NCBI RefSeq assembly: GCF_011064285.1
Contig: NZ_CP049331.1
Span: forward strand, 1,984,001-2,048,000
Source: Vibrio ziniensis
Lineage (GTDB): Bacteria; Pseudomonadota; Gammaproteobacteria; Enterobacterales; Vibrionaceae
Reading direction: 5' to 3'
DNA length: 64,000 nt
In this document: positions 38,482 through 46,945 of the stretch, piece after piece
Layout of the letters: every line of letters begins with the position of its first letter
Numbering within the stretch: the first letter of the stretch is position 1
Program-made: the position numbers and the translations under genes
The notes under the pieces: model-generated
What the model was told of the DNA's origin: nothing
Database searches by the model: none
Seen by the model: the letters and a program-made list of their open reading frames with translations, nothing else

Positions 38482-39424
38482 ACACCAGATCTCTCCCATG
38501 AGGAGATTCCAAATCCAATACTGGTCCCATCGGAACCACTTGCGTCGGGTTAATACTGGTATGACTAAAATAATAGTGGCGTTTAATGTGGTAGAAATCT
38601 ACCGTCCCTTTTACTCCAGGAACTTGGTATAGCTCTTTCAAATAACCATTCAGATTTGAGTAATCCGCTATTCTTTTCTTATTGCACTTAAAGTGCCCAA
38701 CGTACACTGCGTCAAATCGAACAAGTGTGGTAAACAGACGCCAATCAGCTTCAGTAATACTTGAACCCGCTAAATATCTATTATGTGCTAGATGAGCATC
38801 TACTTTGTCTAACGCTTCAAACAATGACTCATAAGCTTCTTCATATGCTTCCTGAGTCGTTGCGAAACCACATCGGTAAACACCATTATTGATATTCGGA
38901 TAAATGTAGTCATTCCACTCGTCGATAACACTACGTAGAGAATCAGGATAATAGTCGTCTTTGTTACCGGTTAGTTCATTAAATGCGCGGTTAAACATTC
39001 GAATAATTTCAGACGATTCATTGCTGACAATAGTTTGATGTTTTTTGTCCCACAATACAGGTACTGTCACGCGTCCTGTATAATCAGACTTAGCTTGTGT
39101 ATAGATTTGGTGAAGTTTGGTATGCCCGAAAAGAGGTTCAGGAATACCGAACTTCCAACCTTCATGGAGCATATCTGGGCAAACAATGGTTACGTCGATA
39201 ATATCTTGCAGCTGTTTTAACTCTCGGAATATTAACGTGCGGTGAGCCCAAGGGCACGCGAGAGAAACATATAAGTGATAACGACCAGCTTCAGGCTGAA
39301 ACTGAGAATTGGGTCTGCCGTCTATCCAATCTCGAAATCCAGCATCTTCTCGAATGAATTTACCGCCACTGCTTTTGGTGTCATACCAAACATCTTGCCA
39401 GACACCATCAACTAATTTCCCCAT
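38480..39424 (-). CDS. Glutathionyl-hydroquinone reductase (Xi-class glutathione transferase)
   Basis: 314 residues from the ATG at 39424, with GAGGTG just upstream; a GTG one codon earlier is possible. Family YqjG/ECM4: the N-terminal region GGKFIREDAGFRDWI and LYVSLACPWAHRTLIFREL carries the CPWAH active site (C57), which attacks glutathionyl-quinone conjugates. The C-terminal helical domain has EADWRLFTTLVRFDAVYVGHFKCNKKRI, the family signature. It recycles hydroquinones conjugated to glutathione. Monocistronic; convergent with pta. Its terminator may overlap the pta terminator. Confidence 0.92.
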   Translation of the reverse strand: MGKLVDGVWQDVWYDTKSSGGKFIREDAGFRDWIDGRPNSQFQPEAGRYHLYVSLACPWAHRTLIFRELKQLQDIIDVTIVCPDMLHEGWKFGIPEPLFGHTKLHQIYTQAKSDYTGRVTVPVLWDKKHQTIVSNESSEIIRMFNRAFNELTGNKDDYYPDSLRSVIDEWNDYIYPNINNGVYRCGFATTQEAYEEAYESLFEALDKVDAHLAHNRYLAGSSITEADWRLFTTLVRFDAVYVGHFKCNKKRIADYSNLNGYLKELYQVPGVKGTVDFYHIKRHYYFSHTSINPTQVVPMGPVLDLESPHGRDLV

Positions 39425-39537
39425 CACTCACCTCATCGACGTTCAAACTTCTGGGTTATTATAGTTGATTGAGAGTTACACTCACCCGAGTGGTTTTGGC
39501 TTAGTCATTCGAATTTTTTGAAGGTTTCATTGGATAC

Positions 39538-39570
39538 AAAAAAAGCGCGACTCAAAAAGAAGCCGCGCTT
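39538..39570 (-). terminator. Terminator of the opp operon
   Basis: AAGCGCG (39543-39549) pairs with CGCGCTT (39564-39570). On the minus strand a run of seven T follows. It lies 21 bases beyond the oppF stop. Confidence 0.75.
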
Positions 39571-39590
39571 ATGCCCGTCACAGGCTGAAT

Positions 39591-40583
39591 TTACATCTCA
39601 ACATGTAGACACGAAACTGCATGGGTATCACTACCTTGAATTTGTGGCTTGGTTTGAGCACAGATCTCTGTTGCCTGTGGGCAACGAGTTCTGAAAACAC
39701 ACCCTGATGGCGGGTTGATTGGTGAAGGCAGATCGCCTTCAAGCATTTGAATAGTCTTAGAACGTTCCAGCTTTGGATCTGGAATAGGAACCGCAGACAT
39801 CAATGCTTTGGTGTACGGGTGTTTAGGGTTTGCAAATAATGCTTCAGATTCGCCTAGCTCTACTGCATTGCCTAAATACATCACCAACACACGATCAGAA
39901 ATATGTTTCACTACAGACAAGTCATGCGCGATAAATACAAGGCTTAAACCCAGTTCACGTTGCAGTTCCTGTAGAAGGTTAACAACTTGAGCCTGAATTG
40001 ACACATCAAGCGCCGACACAGGTTCATCACAGATGATCATCTTAGGCTTAAGAATCAATGCACGTGCAATACCGATACGTTGGCACTGACCGCCTGAAAA
40101 CTCGTGCGGATAGCGGTTGATTACGTTAGGTAACAAACCCACTTTCGCCATCATCTCTTTCACACGATCTTTAACTTCCTGCTTAGAAAGCTGAGGATAG
40201 AAAGTCTGTAGAGGCTCGGCAATGATGTCCCCGACGGTCATACGTGGGTTCAATGATGCTAGAGGGTCTTGGAAAATCATCTGAATCTCTTTACGAGTTT
40301 CACGACGCTTCACTTCCTGCATACGAGTTAAATCTTGACCAAGCCAAACCACTTCACCTTCCGTCGCTTGTACTAGACCGATAATTGCACGCGCAAAAGT
40401 AGATTTGCCACAACCAGATTCACCCACAACGCCTAGCGTTTCACCTTCATAAAGGCGAACATTCACACCATCAACCGCTTTCAGTTTTAGAGGTTTAGCC
40501 CAAGGCCATGCTGATTTAGTCGCGATGTCAAAGTGTACTTTGAGTTCTTTAACATCTAACAGTAATTTTTTATCTATGCTCAT
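39591..40583 (-). CDS. oppF: Oligopeptide ABC transporter ATP-binding protein OppF
   Basis: 330 residues from the ATG at 40583, which overlaps the oppD stop (ATGA). Walker A is GESGCGKST, the signature is EFSGGQCQRIGIARALI, Walker B is MIICDEPVSALD, and the H-loop is FIAHDLSVVKHISDRV. The C-terminal OppF extension carries RTRCPQATEIC, a cysteine-bearing region for a 4Fe-4S cluster found in OppD/OppF-type ATPases. Works with OppD to drive peptide import. Last gene of oppABCDF. Confidence 0.93.
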   Translation of the reverse strand: MSIDKKLLLDVKELKVHFDIATKSAWPWAKPLKLKAVDGVNVRLYEGETLGVVGESGCGKSTFARAIIGLVQATEGEVVWLGQDLTRMQEVKRRETRKEIQMIFQDPLASLNPRMTVGDIIAEPLQTFYPQLSKQEVKDRVKEMMAKVGLLPNVINRYPHEFSGGQCQRIGIARALILKPKMIICDEPVSALDVSIQAQVVNLLQELQRELGLSLVFIAHDLSVVKHISDRVLVMYLGNAVELGESEALFANPKHPYTKALMSAVPIPDPKLERSKTIQMLEGDLPSPINPPSGCVFRTRCPQATEICAQTKPQIQGSDTHAVSCLHVEM

Positions 40584-41551
40584 TTCGTCCAAGTCTCCCA
40601 GTCAGAAAAACAGGCGCGTTGACGACCAGTTCCAAATGGAGTCAGGATCGGCGCTTCACGTTTACAGCGATCCATCACGCGATGACAACGTTCTTGATAT
40701 GGACAGCCTGTTGGTAGACGAAGTAAGTTTGGCGGGTTACCCGGAATCGTTGGTAACACGTCGCCTTCAGTATCTAAACGAGGAATCGCTTTTAACAGAC
40801 CTTCTGCATATGGATGGCTAGGTTGATAGAAAATTTCATCAACGGTGCCATATTCCATTGTACGGCCAGCGTACATCACTAGCACTTTGTCACAAGAACC
40901 TGCGACAACACCTAAGTCGTGAGTAATCATGATAATCGCTGTGTTGAACTCTGTTTTCAGTTCGTTCAACAACTCCATGATTTGGGCCTGTACTGTTACG
41001 TCAAGTGCCGTTGTCGGTTCATCGGCAATCAGCAGTTTAGGACGACATAACAGAGCCATTGCAATCATTACACGCTGGCGCATACCGCCTGAGAACTCGT
41101 GTGGGTACATAGTGATACGCTTACGAGCTTCTGGGATTTTCACTGCTTCTAGCATGCGCACAGACTCTTCGAACGCCTGTGCTTTGCTCATGCCTTTGTG
41201 CAGCATCAACACTTCCATTAGCTGATCGCTAACTTTCATGTATGGGTTAAGCGACGTCATTGGATCTTGGAAGATCATCGCAATTTGTTCTGCTCGAACT
41301 TTGTTCAGCTCTTTCTCTGGCAGGTTCAAAATCTCCTTGCCTTCGAATTTTGCGCTTCCTGAAATGATACCGTTTTTAGCCAAAAGGCCCATGATAGCGA
41401 ATACAGTTTGAGATTTACCCGAACCTGATTCGCCTACGATACCTAATGTCTCACCCTGGTTAAGTGAGAAGTTCAAATCGTTTACTGCGGTAACAATACC
41501 ATCTTGGGTAGTGAACTCTACACGCAGGTCTTTGACATCTAATAAAGCCAT
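40580..41551 (-). CDS. oppD: Oligopeptide ABC transporter ATP-binding protein OppD
   Basis: 323 residues. Walker A is GESGSGKSQT, the signature is EFSGGMRQRVMIAMALL, Walker B is LLIADEPTTALD, and the H-loop is MITHDLGVVAGSCDKV. The C-terminal oligopeptide extension LPTGCPYQERCHRVMDRCKREAP holds the cluster cysteines. Note the Walker A threonine/serine pair (KSQT in place of KST). Seventeen bases after oppC. Confidence 0.93.
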   Translation of the reverse strand: MALLDVKDLRVEFTTQDGIVTAVNDLNFSLNQGETLGIVGESGSGKSQTVFAIMGLLAKNGIISGSAKFEGKEILNLPEKELNKVRAEQIAMIFQDPMTSLNPYMKVSDQLMEVLMLHKGMSKAQAFEESVRMLEAVKIPEARKRITMYPHEFSGGMRQRVMIAMALLCRPKLLIADEPTTALDVTVQAQIMELLNELKTEFNTAIIMITHDLGVVAGSCDKVLVMYAGRTMEYGTVDEIFYQPSHPYAEGLLKAIPRLDTEGDVLPTIPGNPPNLLRLPTGCPYQERCHRVMDRCKREAPILTPFGTGRQRACFSDWETWTK

Positions 41552-41568
41552 TAGTACTTCCTCAATTC

Positions 41569-42471
41569 TTATCTGTCTTTTGGATCCAGCGCGTCACGTA
41601 AACCGTCACCCACATAGTTAAAGCAGAACAGTGTTACCACCATGAATGCCGCAGGGAAGCCAAGCTGCCAAATTGCGATTTCCATCGTGTTTGCACCTTC
41701 TTGCAACAGTGCTCCCCAGCTAGTCATAGGCTCTTGAACACCTAAACCAAGGAAAGATAAGAACGATTCAGTCAGAATCATGCTTGGAATCAATAGCGTA
41801 GAGTATACGGCTACAATACCTAACACGTTTGGCACGATATGACGAGTAATGATTTTCCAGTTACTGACGCCACATACGTGCGCAGCTTCAATAAACTCTT
41901 TGCTACGCAGGCTTAATGTTTGACCACGAACGATACGAGCCATATCAAGCCAAGCGATAGCACCGATAGCAACGAAGATCAAAACGATGTTACGGCCGAA
42001 GAAGGTTACCAATACGATAACCAAGAACATGAACGGTACTGCGTATAAGATTTCAAGAATACGCATCATGATACGGTCAACACGCCCACCGATGAAGCCA
42101 GAAGCCGCACCGTAAAGCGTACCAATCAGTACGGCAACCAACGCGCCCATGACACCTACCATTAGGGAGATACGGCCACCGATCAAAGTACGAACATAGA
42201 TATCACGACCTAAACTGTCTGTACCAAACCAATGCTCAGCGTTTGGTGCAACGTGCATTGCATACCAGTCGGTATCATCATAAGTATAAGGTGCGATCAT
42301 TGGCAGAAATATTACTGCCAAGGTCATAATCGCGAGGATAACAAGACTCACCATCGCTGCTTTGTTTCGCATGAAGCGGATACGAGCGTCCTGCCACAGA
42401 CTGCGACCCTCGATTTCAAGACTTTCGGAAAACTTTTCAATTGCTTCCAGATTTTCTTTTTTCGTCAACAT
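41569..42471 (-). CDS. oppC: Oligopeptide ABC transporter permease OppC
   Basis: 300 residues with the OppC layout: an N-terminal cytoplasmic tail with the opp-specific SLWQDARIRFMRNKAAMVSL, one membrane segment at about 38-58, a periplasmic stretch with HWFGTDSLGRDIYVRTLIGG, and five further segments. The EAA-type loop EAAHVCGVSNWKIITRHIVPN contacts the ATPases. ALDPKDR is the typical C-terminus. It lies 12 bases after oppB. Confidence 0.94.
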   Translation of the reverse strand: MLTKKENLEAIEKFSESLEIEGRSLWQDARIRFMRNKAAMVSLVILAIMTLAVIFLPMIAPYTYDDTDWYAMHVAPNAEHWFGTDSLGRDIYVRTLIGGRISLMVGVMGALVAVLIGTLYGAASGFIGGRVDRIMMRILEILYAVPFMFLVIVLVTFFGRNIVLIFVAIGAIAWLDMARIVRGQTLSLRSKEFIEAAHVCGVSNWKIITRHIVPNVLGIVAVYSTLLIPSMILTESFLSFLGLGVQEPMTSWGALLQEGANTMEIAIWQLGFPAAFMVVTLFCFNYVGDGLRDALDPKDR

Positions 42472-42483
42472 AGTAATACTTCC

Positions 42484-43404
42484 TTAGTAACGAATTTTCG
42501 GGTCAATCGCTGCCAACAAGATATCTACAATTGCGTTGAACAGGATAAATAAGAAACCAATAAGAATGGTTACACCCATTACCAGAGAGTAGTCACGGTT
42601 AAACGCCGCGTTTACGAACAGCTTACCAATACCCGGAAGGCCAAAAATCGTCTCGATAACAACCGAACCAGTAATAATACCTACGAATGCAGGTCCCATG
42701 TAGGAAACTACAGGTAACATAGCTGGTTTTAGCGCGTGCTTAACGACGATGTAAGGATAGCTCAAACCTTTAGCACGAGCGGTTCTGATGAAGTTGCTGT
42801 TCAGCGTTTCAATCATAGAACCACGAGTGATACGAGCAAAGGTCGCTACGTATAGCAATGACATACCAAGTACAGGAAGCGCCATATACTTGAATGAGCC
42901 ATCTAACCAGCCCCCTGCAGGGAACCAGCCTAAATTAATTGAGAACAGATAAATCAATACTGGTGCAAGTACGAACGAAGGCATAACTACACCAATCATA
43001 GCCGTAGCCATAATTGAATAATCAAGCCACGTGTTTTGCCTTAAAGCGGCAATAGTACCGACAAAGACACCCATGATTACTGTAAAGATGAAAGCGGCAA
43101 AACCAACTTTAGCTGACACTGGTAACGCTGCAAAAATCAGCTCGTTTACTGAGTAATCAAGGTACTTAAATGAAGGACCAAAATCACCTTGCAAAACGTT
43201 AGTCAGATAGGTGGTGTATTGCTCTAATACAGGCTTATCCAGTCCATATTTCGCTTCGATGTTCGCCATAACTTCTGGCGGTAGTGCGCGCTCACTTGAG
43301 AAAGGGTTTCCCGGTGCAAAACGCATTAGAAAGAACGAAACGGTAATCAAAACCAACATGGTTGGAATTGCTTCCAGAATTCGTCTGATAATGAATTTAA
43401 ACAT
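42484..43404 (-). CDS. oppB: Oligopeptide ABC transporter permease OppB
   Basis: 306 residues. The N-terminal FIIRRILEAIPTMLVLITVSFFLMRFAPGNPF is diagnostic for OppB/DppB. A large periplasmic loop (about 35-95) follows, then five membrane segments. The ATPase-contact loop is NFIRTARAKGLSYPYIVVKHALKPA. DPKIRY ends the protein. It is separated from oppA by 115 bases holding an intrinsic terminator-like hairpin, so it is expressed by read-through. Confidence 0.94.
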   Translation of the reverse strand: MFKFIIRRILEAIPTMLVLITVSFFLMRFAPGNPFSSERALPPEVMANIEAKYGLDKPVLEQYTTYLTNVLQGDFGPSFKYLDYSVNELIFAALPVSAKVGFAAFIFTVIMGVFVGTIAALRQNTWLDYSIMATAMIGVVMPSFVLAPVLIYLFSINLGWFPAGGWLDGSFKYMALPVLGMSLLYVATFARITRGSMIETLNSNFIRTARAKGLSYPYIVVKHALKPAMLPVVSYMGPAFVGIITGSVVIETIFGLPGIGKLFVNAAFNRDYSLVMGVTILIGFLFILFNAIVDILLAAIDPKIRY

Positions 43405-43440
43405 AAACTCACTCTTCCAGTCTGTGACAATTTAAAACAA

Positions 43441-43483
43441 AAAAATACTGCATGTACCATCCGCGAACCTCAAGTACATGCAG
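43441..43483 (-). terminator. Intercistronic terminator between oppA and oppB
   Basis: CTGCATGTAC (43448-43457) pairs perfectly with GTACATGCAG (43474-43483). Read on the minus strand it is followed by TATTTTTTTG. It lies between the oppA stop and the oppB start, so it should end most transcripts after oppA and let a fraction continue into oppBCDF. Confidence 0.75.
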
Positions 43484-43519
43484 AATATTACTTAATTATA
43501 ATTTTATAGCTTGGCTATT

Positions 43520-45151
43520 TTATTCAGCTTTGATGTACAAATCTTTTGAGTAGATTTTTTCTTCTGCGTTGTTTGCAGGGAAACCACCTACTTTCTTAGA
43601 TAGTAGACGAGTTTTTACATACTGATAAATCGGAGCAATTGGCATATCTTTCGCCATCAGAGCTTCAGCATCTGCATAAAGTTTTTGACGCTCTTCTTCA
43701 GAAGTAGAAGTCAGTGCTTTATCGATGATTGCATCGTAGTCTTTATTACCCCAGTGTTGACCACCAGTTGTGTTATTACTTGTCATCAAAGTTAGGAACG
43801 AAGATGCTTCGTTGTAGTCGCCACACCAACCTGCGCGAGCCATTTCGAAGTTACCTTGGTCTTTAGAAGACAGGTACGTTTTCCACTCTTGGTTTTCAAG
43901 AGTCACGTCGATACCAAGAGTCTTCTTCCACATAGAACCGATTGCTACAGCCACTTTCTTATGGTTTTCAGAAGTGTTGTATAGAAGGGTAAACTTAAGT
44001 GGATTATTCTTATCGTAACCCGCTTCTTTCAGTAGACGTGCAGCTTCTTCGTTACGCTCTTTCTGAGTCATCTTGCCGTAAGCTGGCATTACTGGGTTGA
44101 AACCAGAAGTGATCTCAGGCGTTAAGAAGTAAGCTGGCTTTTGACCTTGTCCCATGATTGCATCGCTAACGATGTTACGGTCAATCGCGTAAGAAATCGC
44201 TTTACGAACACGAACGTCGTCAAATGGCTTTTTCTTAGTGTTGAACGAGTAGTAGTAAGAACATAGGTTACCTACTACAGAAACCAATTCTGGGTGCTCT
44301 TTCTTCAAGCGACGGAAGTGTTCAACTGGAACCTCGTAGCTGATATCGATCTCACCCGCTAGGAAACGGTTCATTTCAGCAACTTGGTTTTCGATCGGTA
44401 GGAAAGTTACTTTGTTGATTACAGTGTGTGAATCATCCCAGTATTGAGGGTTACGTTTAAGTACTAAACGCTCGTTCACTACCCAGTTTTCAACAACGTA
44501 TGCGCCGTTACCAACAAAGTGTTCTGGCTTAGTCCATTGGTCACCAAATTTCTCTACTGTTGCTTGATTAACTGGTTTCATGGTTGTGTGACCAGTCATC
44601 ATTACGAAATATGGAACCGCAGAATCAAGTTCAACAACTAGAGTATTTGCATCTTTAGCGTGTACACCTAGTTCGCTCTTGTCCTTTTTCCCTGCAATGA
44701 TATCTGCTGCGTTCTTCATCTGGGTCATTTCCATGTACCAAGAGTATGGAGAAGCAGTTGCAGGATCTACAGCACGTTGCCAGCTGTATACGAAATCTTG
44801 TGCAGTTACAGGTTCGCCGTTAGACCATTTAGCACCTTCACGAATGTGGAAAGTGAATGTTTTGTTGTCTGAAGTTTCCCAGCGGTCTGCAACACCAGGA
44901 ATAACCTTACCGTCAGCATCTTGGTTTACCAAGCCTTCTAGTAGGTCACGAATAACGTGTGATTCTGGAACACCTTGAGATTTGTGCGGGTCAATGGTCG
45001 CTACTTCTGTACCGTTACCACGAACGATCTCTTGCACTGGAGCTAGCTTAGTACCCGCAGGTACGTTCGCAGCAAAAGCTGTAAGAGAAGTTGTTGCCAC
45101 CGCTAGACCAGCACCTAGTAAAAGTGCTTGTGTGATTTTGTTCTTATACAT
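43520..45151 (-). CDS. oppA: Periplasmic oligopeptide-binding protein OppA
   Basis: 543 residues from the ATG at 45151 (GGAG nine bases upstream; a TTG five codons earlier overlaps that sequence). Signal peptide ITQALLLGAGLAVATTSLTAFA, cleaved after AFA. Mature SBP_bac_5 protein: NGTEVATIDPHKSQGVPESHVIRDLLEGL, FTFHIREGAKWSNGEPVTAQDFVYSW, DDVRVRKAISYAIDR and QHWGNKDYDAIIDKAL are standard OppA blocks. It binds oligopeptides of loose sequence and hands them to OppBC. Confidence 0.95.
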   Translation of the reverse strand: MYKNKITQALLLGAGLAVATTSLTAFAANVPAGTKLAPVQEIVRGNGTEVATIDPHKSQGVPESHVIRDLLEGLVNQDADGKVIPGVADRWETSDNKTFTFHIREGAKWSNGEPVTAQDFVYSWQRAVDPATASPYSWYMEMTQMKNAADIIAGKKDKSELGVHAKDANTLVVELDSAVPYFVMMTGHTTMKPVNQATVEKFGDQWTKPEHFVGNGAYVVENWVVNERLVLKRNPQYWDDSHTVINKVTFLPIENQVAEMNRFLAGEIDISYEVPVEHFRRLKKEHPELVSVVGNLCSYYYSFNTKKKPFDDVRVRKAISYAIDRNIVSDAIMGQGQKPAYFLTPEITSGFNPVMPAYGKMTQKERNEEAARLLKEAGYDKNNPLKFTLLYNTSENHKKVAVAIGSMWKKTLGIDVTLENQEWKTYLSSKDQGNFEMARAGWCGDYNEASSFLTLMTSNNTTGGQHWGNKDYDAIIDKALTSTSEEERQKLYADAEALMAKDMPIAPIYQYVKTRLLSKKVGGFPANNAEEKIYSKDLYIKAE

Positions 45152-45342
45152 CTGTATAAACTCCAAGTTTTAGTATTGCATCCATGACTTCTTTGCATTT
45201 CGGCTAGAACGGCTAACCTAAAAGATGCTGGAATAGACTGAATATAGACATATTCCATACAAAGAATGCGGCAAACATTATCAAGCATTGAAGCAATTTG
45301 CCATAAAATTAGAATAAAAAGAGATTATATTCTTACTGAAAC

Positions 45343-45371
45343 TTAATAATTAGAGATAAAATCCAATTCAA
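45343..45371 (-). promoter_or_regulatory. Candidate oppA promoter
   Basis: On the minus strand TTGAAT (45366-45371), 17 bases, TATTAA (45343-45348). This would give a leader of about 185 bases before oppA. An interrupted inverted repeat TTAGATA...TATCTAA at 45412-45437 lies upstream. Promoter by eye only. Confidence 0.4.
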
Positions 45372-45547
45372 AGCCAACGCGCAGGACAACAGCGGAAAGT
45401 AATCCTTTACATTAGATATAAATATCGATTTATCTAACTAAAAACGCATTCTCAGCATCTTGCACTAGAAAATAACAATGATTTTAACATTTTGTGCACA
45501 ATAACAGGGAGGTTGTGTGATTATCATCTCATCAGACGAGAAGAATT

Positions 45548-45563
45548 TGTGAGCAAGCTCACT
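45548..45563. promoter_or_regulatory. CRP-like palindrome in the oppA-APE intergenic region
   Basis: TGTGA-GCAAGC-TCACT, matching the TGTGA-N6-TCACA consensus at 9 of 10 core bases. It is embedded in the perfect inverted repeat GTGAGC/GCTCAC at 45549-45562. It is about 400 bases upstream of oppA and 120 bases beyond the end of the flavoprotein gene, so its target is unclear. The rest of the 531-base gap between oppA and that gene (45152-45682) shows no further gene or RNA that I can support. Confidence 0.4.
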
Positions 45564-45682
45564 CACATGCACTACCTTAGACTTAAACGCCCAATTTTAG
45601 CGCATATGAAACCTTAGATTCAGTGTTAAATGGCTATGCAGAACCACACTATGCATCCATACGCTCTACTAAAAAGGCTATG

Positions 45683-46921
45683 TTAACTACTTCGGATAAG
45701 CTCAGCCAAGCTAGTCAGGCGACGTTTTGAATCCTTAACATAAGGATTCTTGATATCCCATGCATAGCCAGCCAATATTGAGCAAATCATCTGTTTAATA
45801 CGATCATTTGGGGTTTCATAGTAGATGACATCTTGAAACGTGCCATCATACCAACCCTCAACATAAGTTCTAAATGCATTAACTCCGATCATGAGCGGTG
45901 TTTCATAGTCGGCTTTCCAATCAACATTTTCACCTTTTATTTGGCGAATGACGCATTTTACAACCAATTGTGCCGATTTCATCGCAATTGTGACACCAGA
46001 TGAAAAGACAGGATCTAAAAACTCGCCAGCGTTACCCAGTAAGGCATAATGCTGCGTCGCCAGATGCTTAACATTTGCGGAATAGCCTTTTAGCTCACCA
46101 GCTGCATTCGGAAACTCTGCGTTCTCAAGCAGTTGTGAAAGAGAGTGTTCTTCTTGAACAAGTTGTTTAATCGCTTCAATTTTTTCTTCAGCATAACCGT
46201 CAAAAAATTCAGGCGTCGCTACGATACCTATTGAACAGACACCATTTGAAAAAGGTATTAGCCAGTACCAAACATCAGAGTGCTGGGGATGAACAGAAAC
46301 AAGAATTTTGTTTCTGTCATAAAGATATTTCTGAGAATCGATATGATCAATGATGTGAGTAAATATCGCTTTACGGGCGGGTAAACAAGAAGGCTCTTCG
46401 ATATCCAGCAGTTTTGGCAAAACACGACCAAAGCCACTCGCATCTAAAACATAGCATGCGTGAAGCATGTAACAGTGACCACTTTCATCAGCAACAGTAA
46501 TGATAGACGTTGAGCCCTCAAATTCGATGCTTTTCACTTCATGCTGATAACGAATTTCGACACCTTGTTGCTCTGCACTGTCCGCAAGAACTTTATCGAA
46601 ATTAGCTCGCTGCACCTGAAAAGTTGTACCCGGGCCGGTTGTAAATTTATTGCAAAAATCAAATTCGGTATAAACGCCATTTTTTCTAAAGGCGGCACCG
46701 TTTTTAAACTGAAAACACGCCTCTTCGACAGCTTGAAGCATGCCCGCGTCCTCAAGCACTTCCATACAGGCAGGAAGTAAACTCTCTCCAATAGAGAAAC
46801 GCGGGAACTTCAACTTCTCAATGACCAGGACCTCAATGCCTTGCCTATGTAACAAAGCTGCGGCTGTCGACCCTGACGGTCCAGCACCGATAATTACAAC
46901 TTGGCGTTGTTGTATATCCAT
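45683..46921 (-). CDS. FAD-dependent oxidoreductase, flavin-halogenase-like (APE cluster)
   Basis: 412 residues. The N-terminal QVVIIGAGPSGSTAAALLHRQG is the GxGxxG FAD motif, and EKLKFPRFSIGESLLPACMEVL follows as in flavin-dependent halogenases and geranylgeranyl-reductase-like enzymes. VWYWLIPFSNG contains WYWLIP, which fits the WxWxIP signature of tryptophan-type halogenases. GEFLDPVFSSGVTIAMKSA is the second FAD-contact region (DPxxSxG). It acts in the cytoplasm, probably on the aryl group of the polyene or its precursor. Whether it halogenates or merely hydroxylates or reduces cannot be decided. It lies 24 bases after the O-methyltransferase gene and ends the minus-strand arm of the cluster. 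Confidence 0.8.
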   Translation of the reverse strand: MDIQQRQVVIIGAGPSGSTAAALLHRQGIEVLVIEKLKFPRFSIGESLLPACMEVLEDAGMLQAVEEACFQFKNGAAFRKNGVYTEFDFCNKFTTGPGTTFQVQRANFDKVLADSAEQQGVEIRYQHEVKSIEFEGSTSIITVADESGHCYMLHACYVLDASGFGRVLPKLLDIEEPSCLPARKAIFTHIIDHIDSQKYLYDRNKILVSVHPQHSDVWYWLIPFSNGVCSIGIVATPEFFDGYAEEKIEAIKQLVQEEHSLSQLLENAEFPNAAGELKGYSANVKHLATQHYALLGNAGEFLDPVFSSGVTIAMKSAQLVVKCVIRQIKGENVDWKADYETPLMIGVNAFRTYVEGWYDGTFQDVIYYETPNDRIKQMICSILAGYAWDIKNPYVKDSKRRLTSLAELIRSS

Positions 46922-46945
46922 ATACTATTACTATGCCTCTGAGTA

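Noticed and set aside
46258..46791. Small open frames inside the flavoprotein gene
   Set aside because: Out-of-frame shadows of a gene with intact FAD motifs; no independent start signals.
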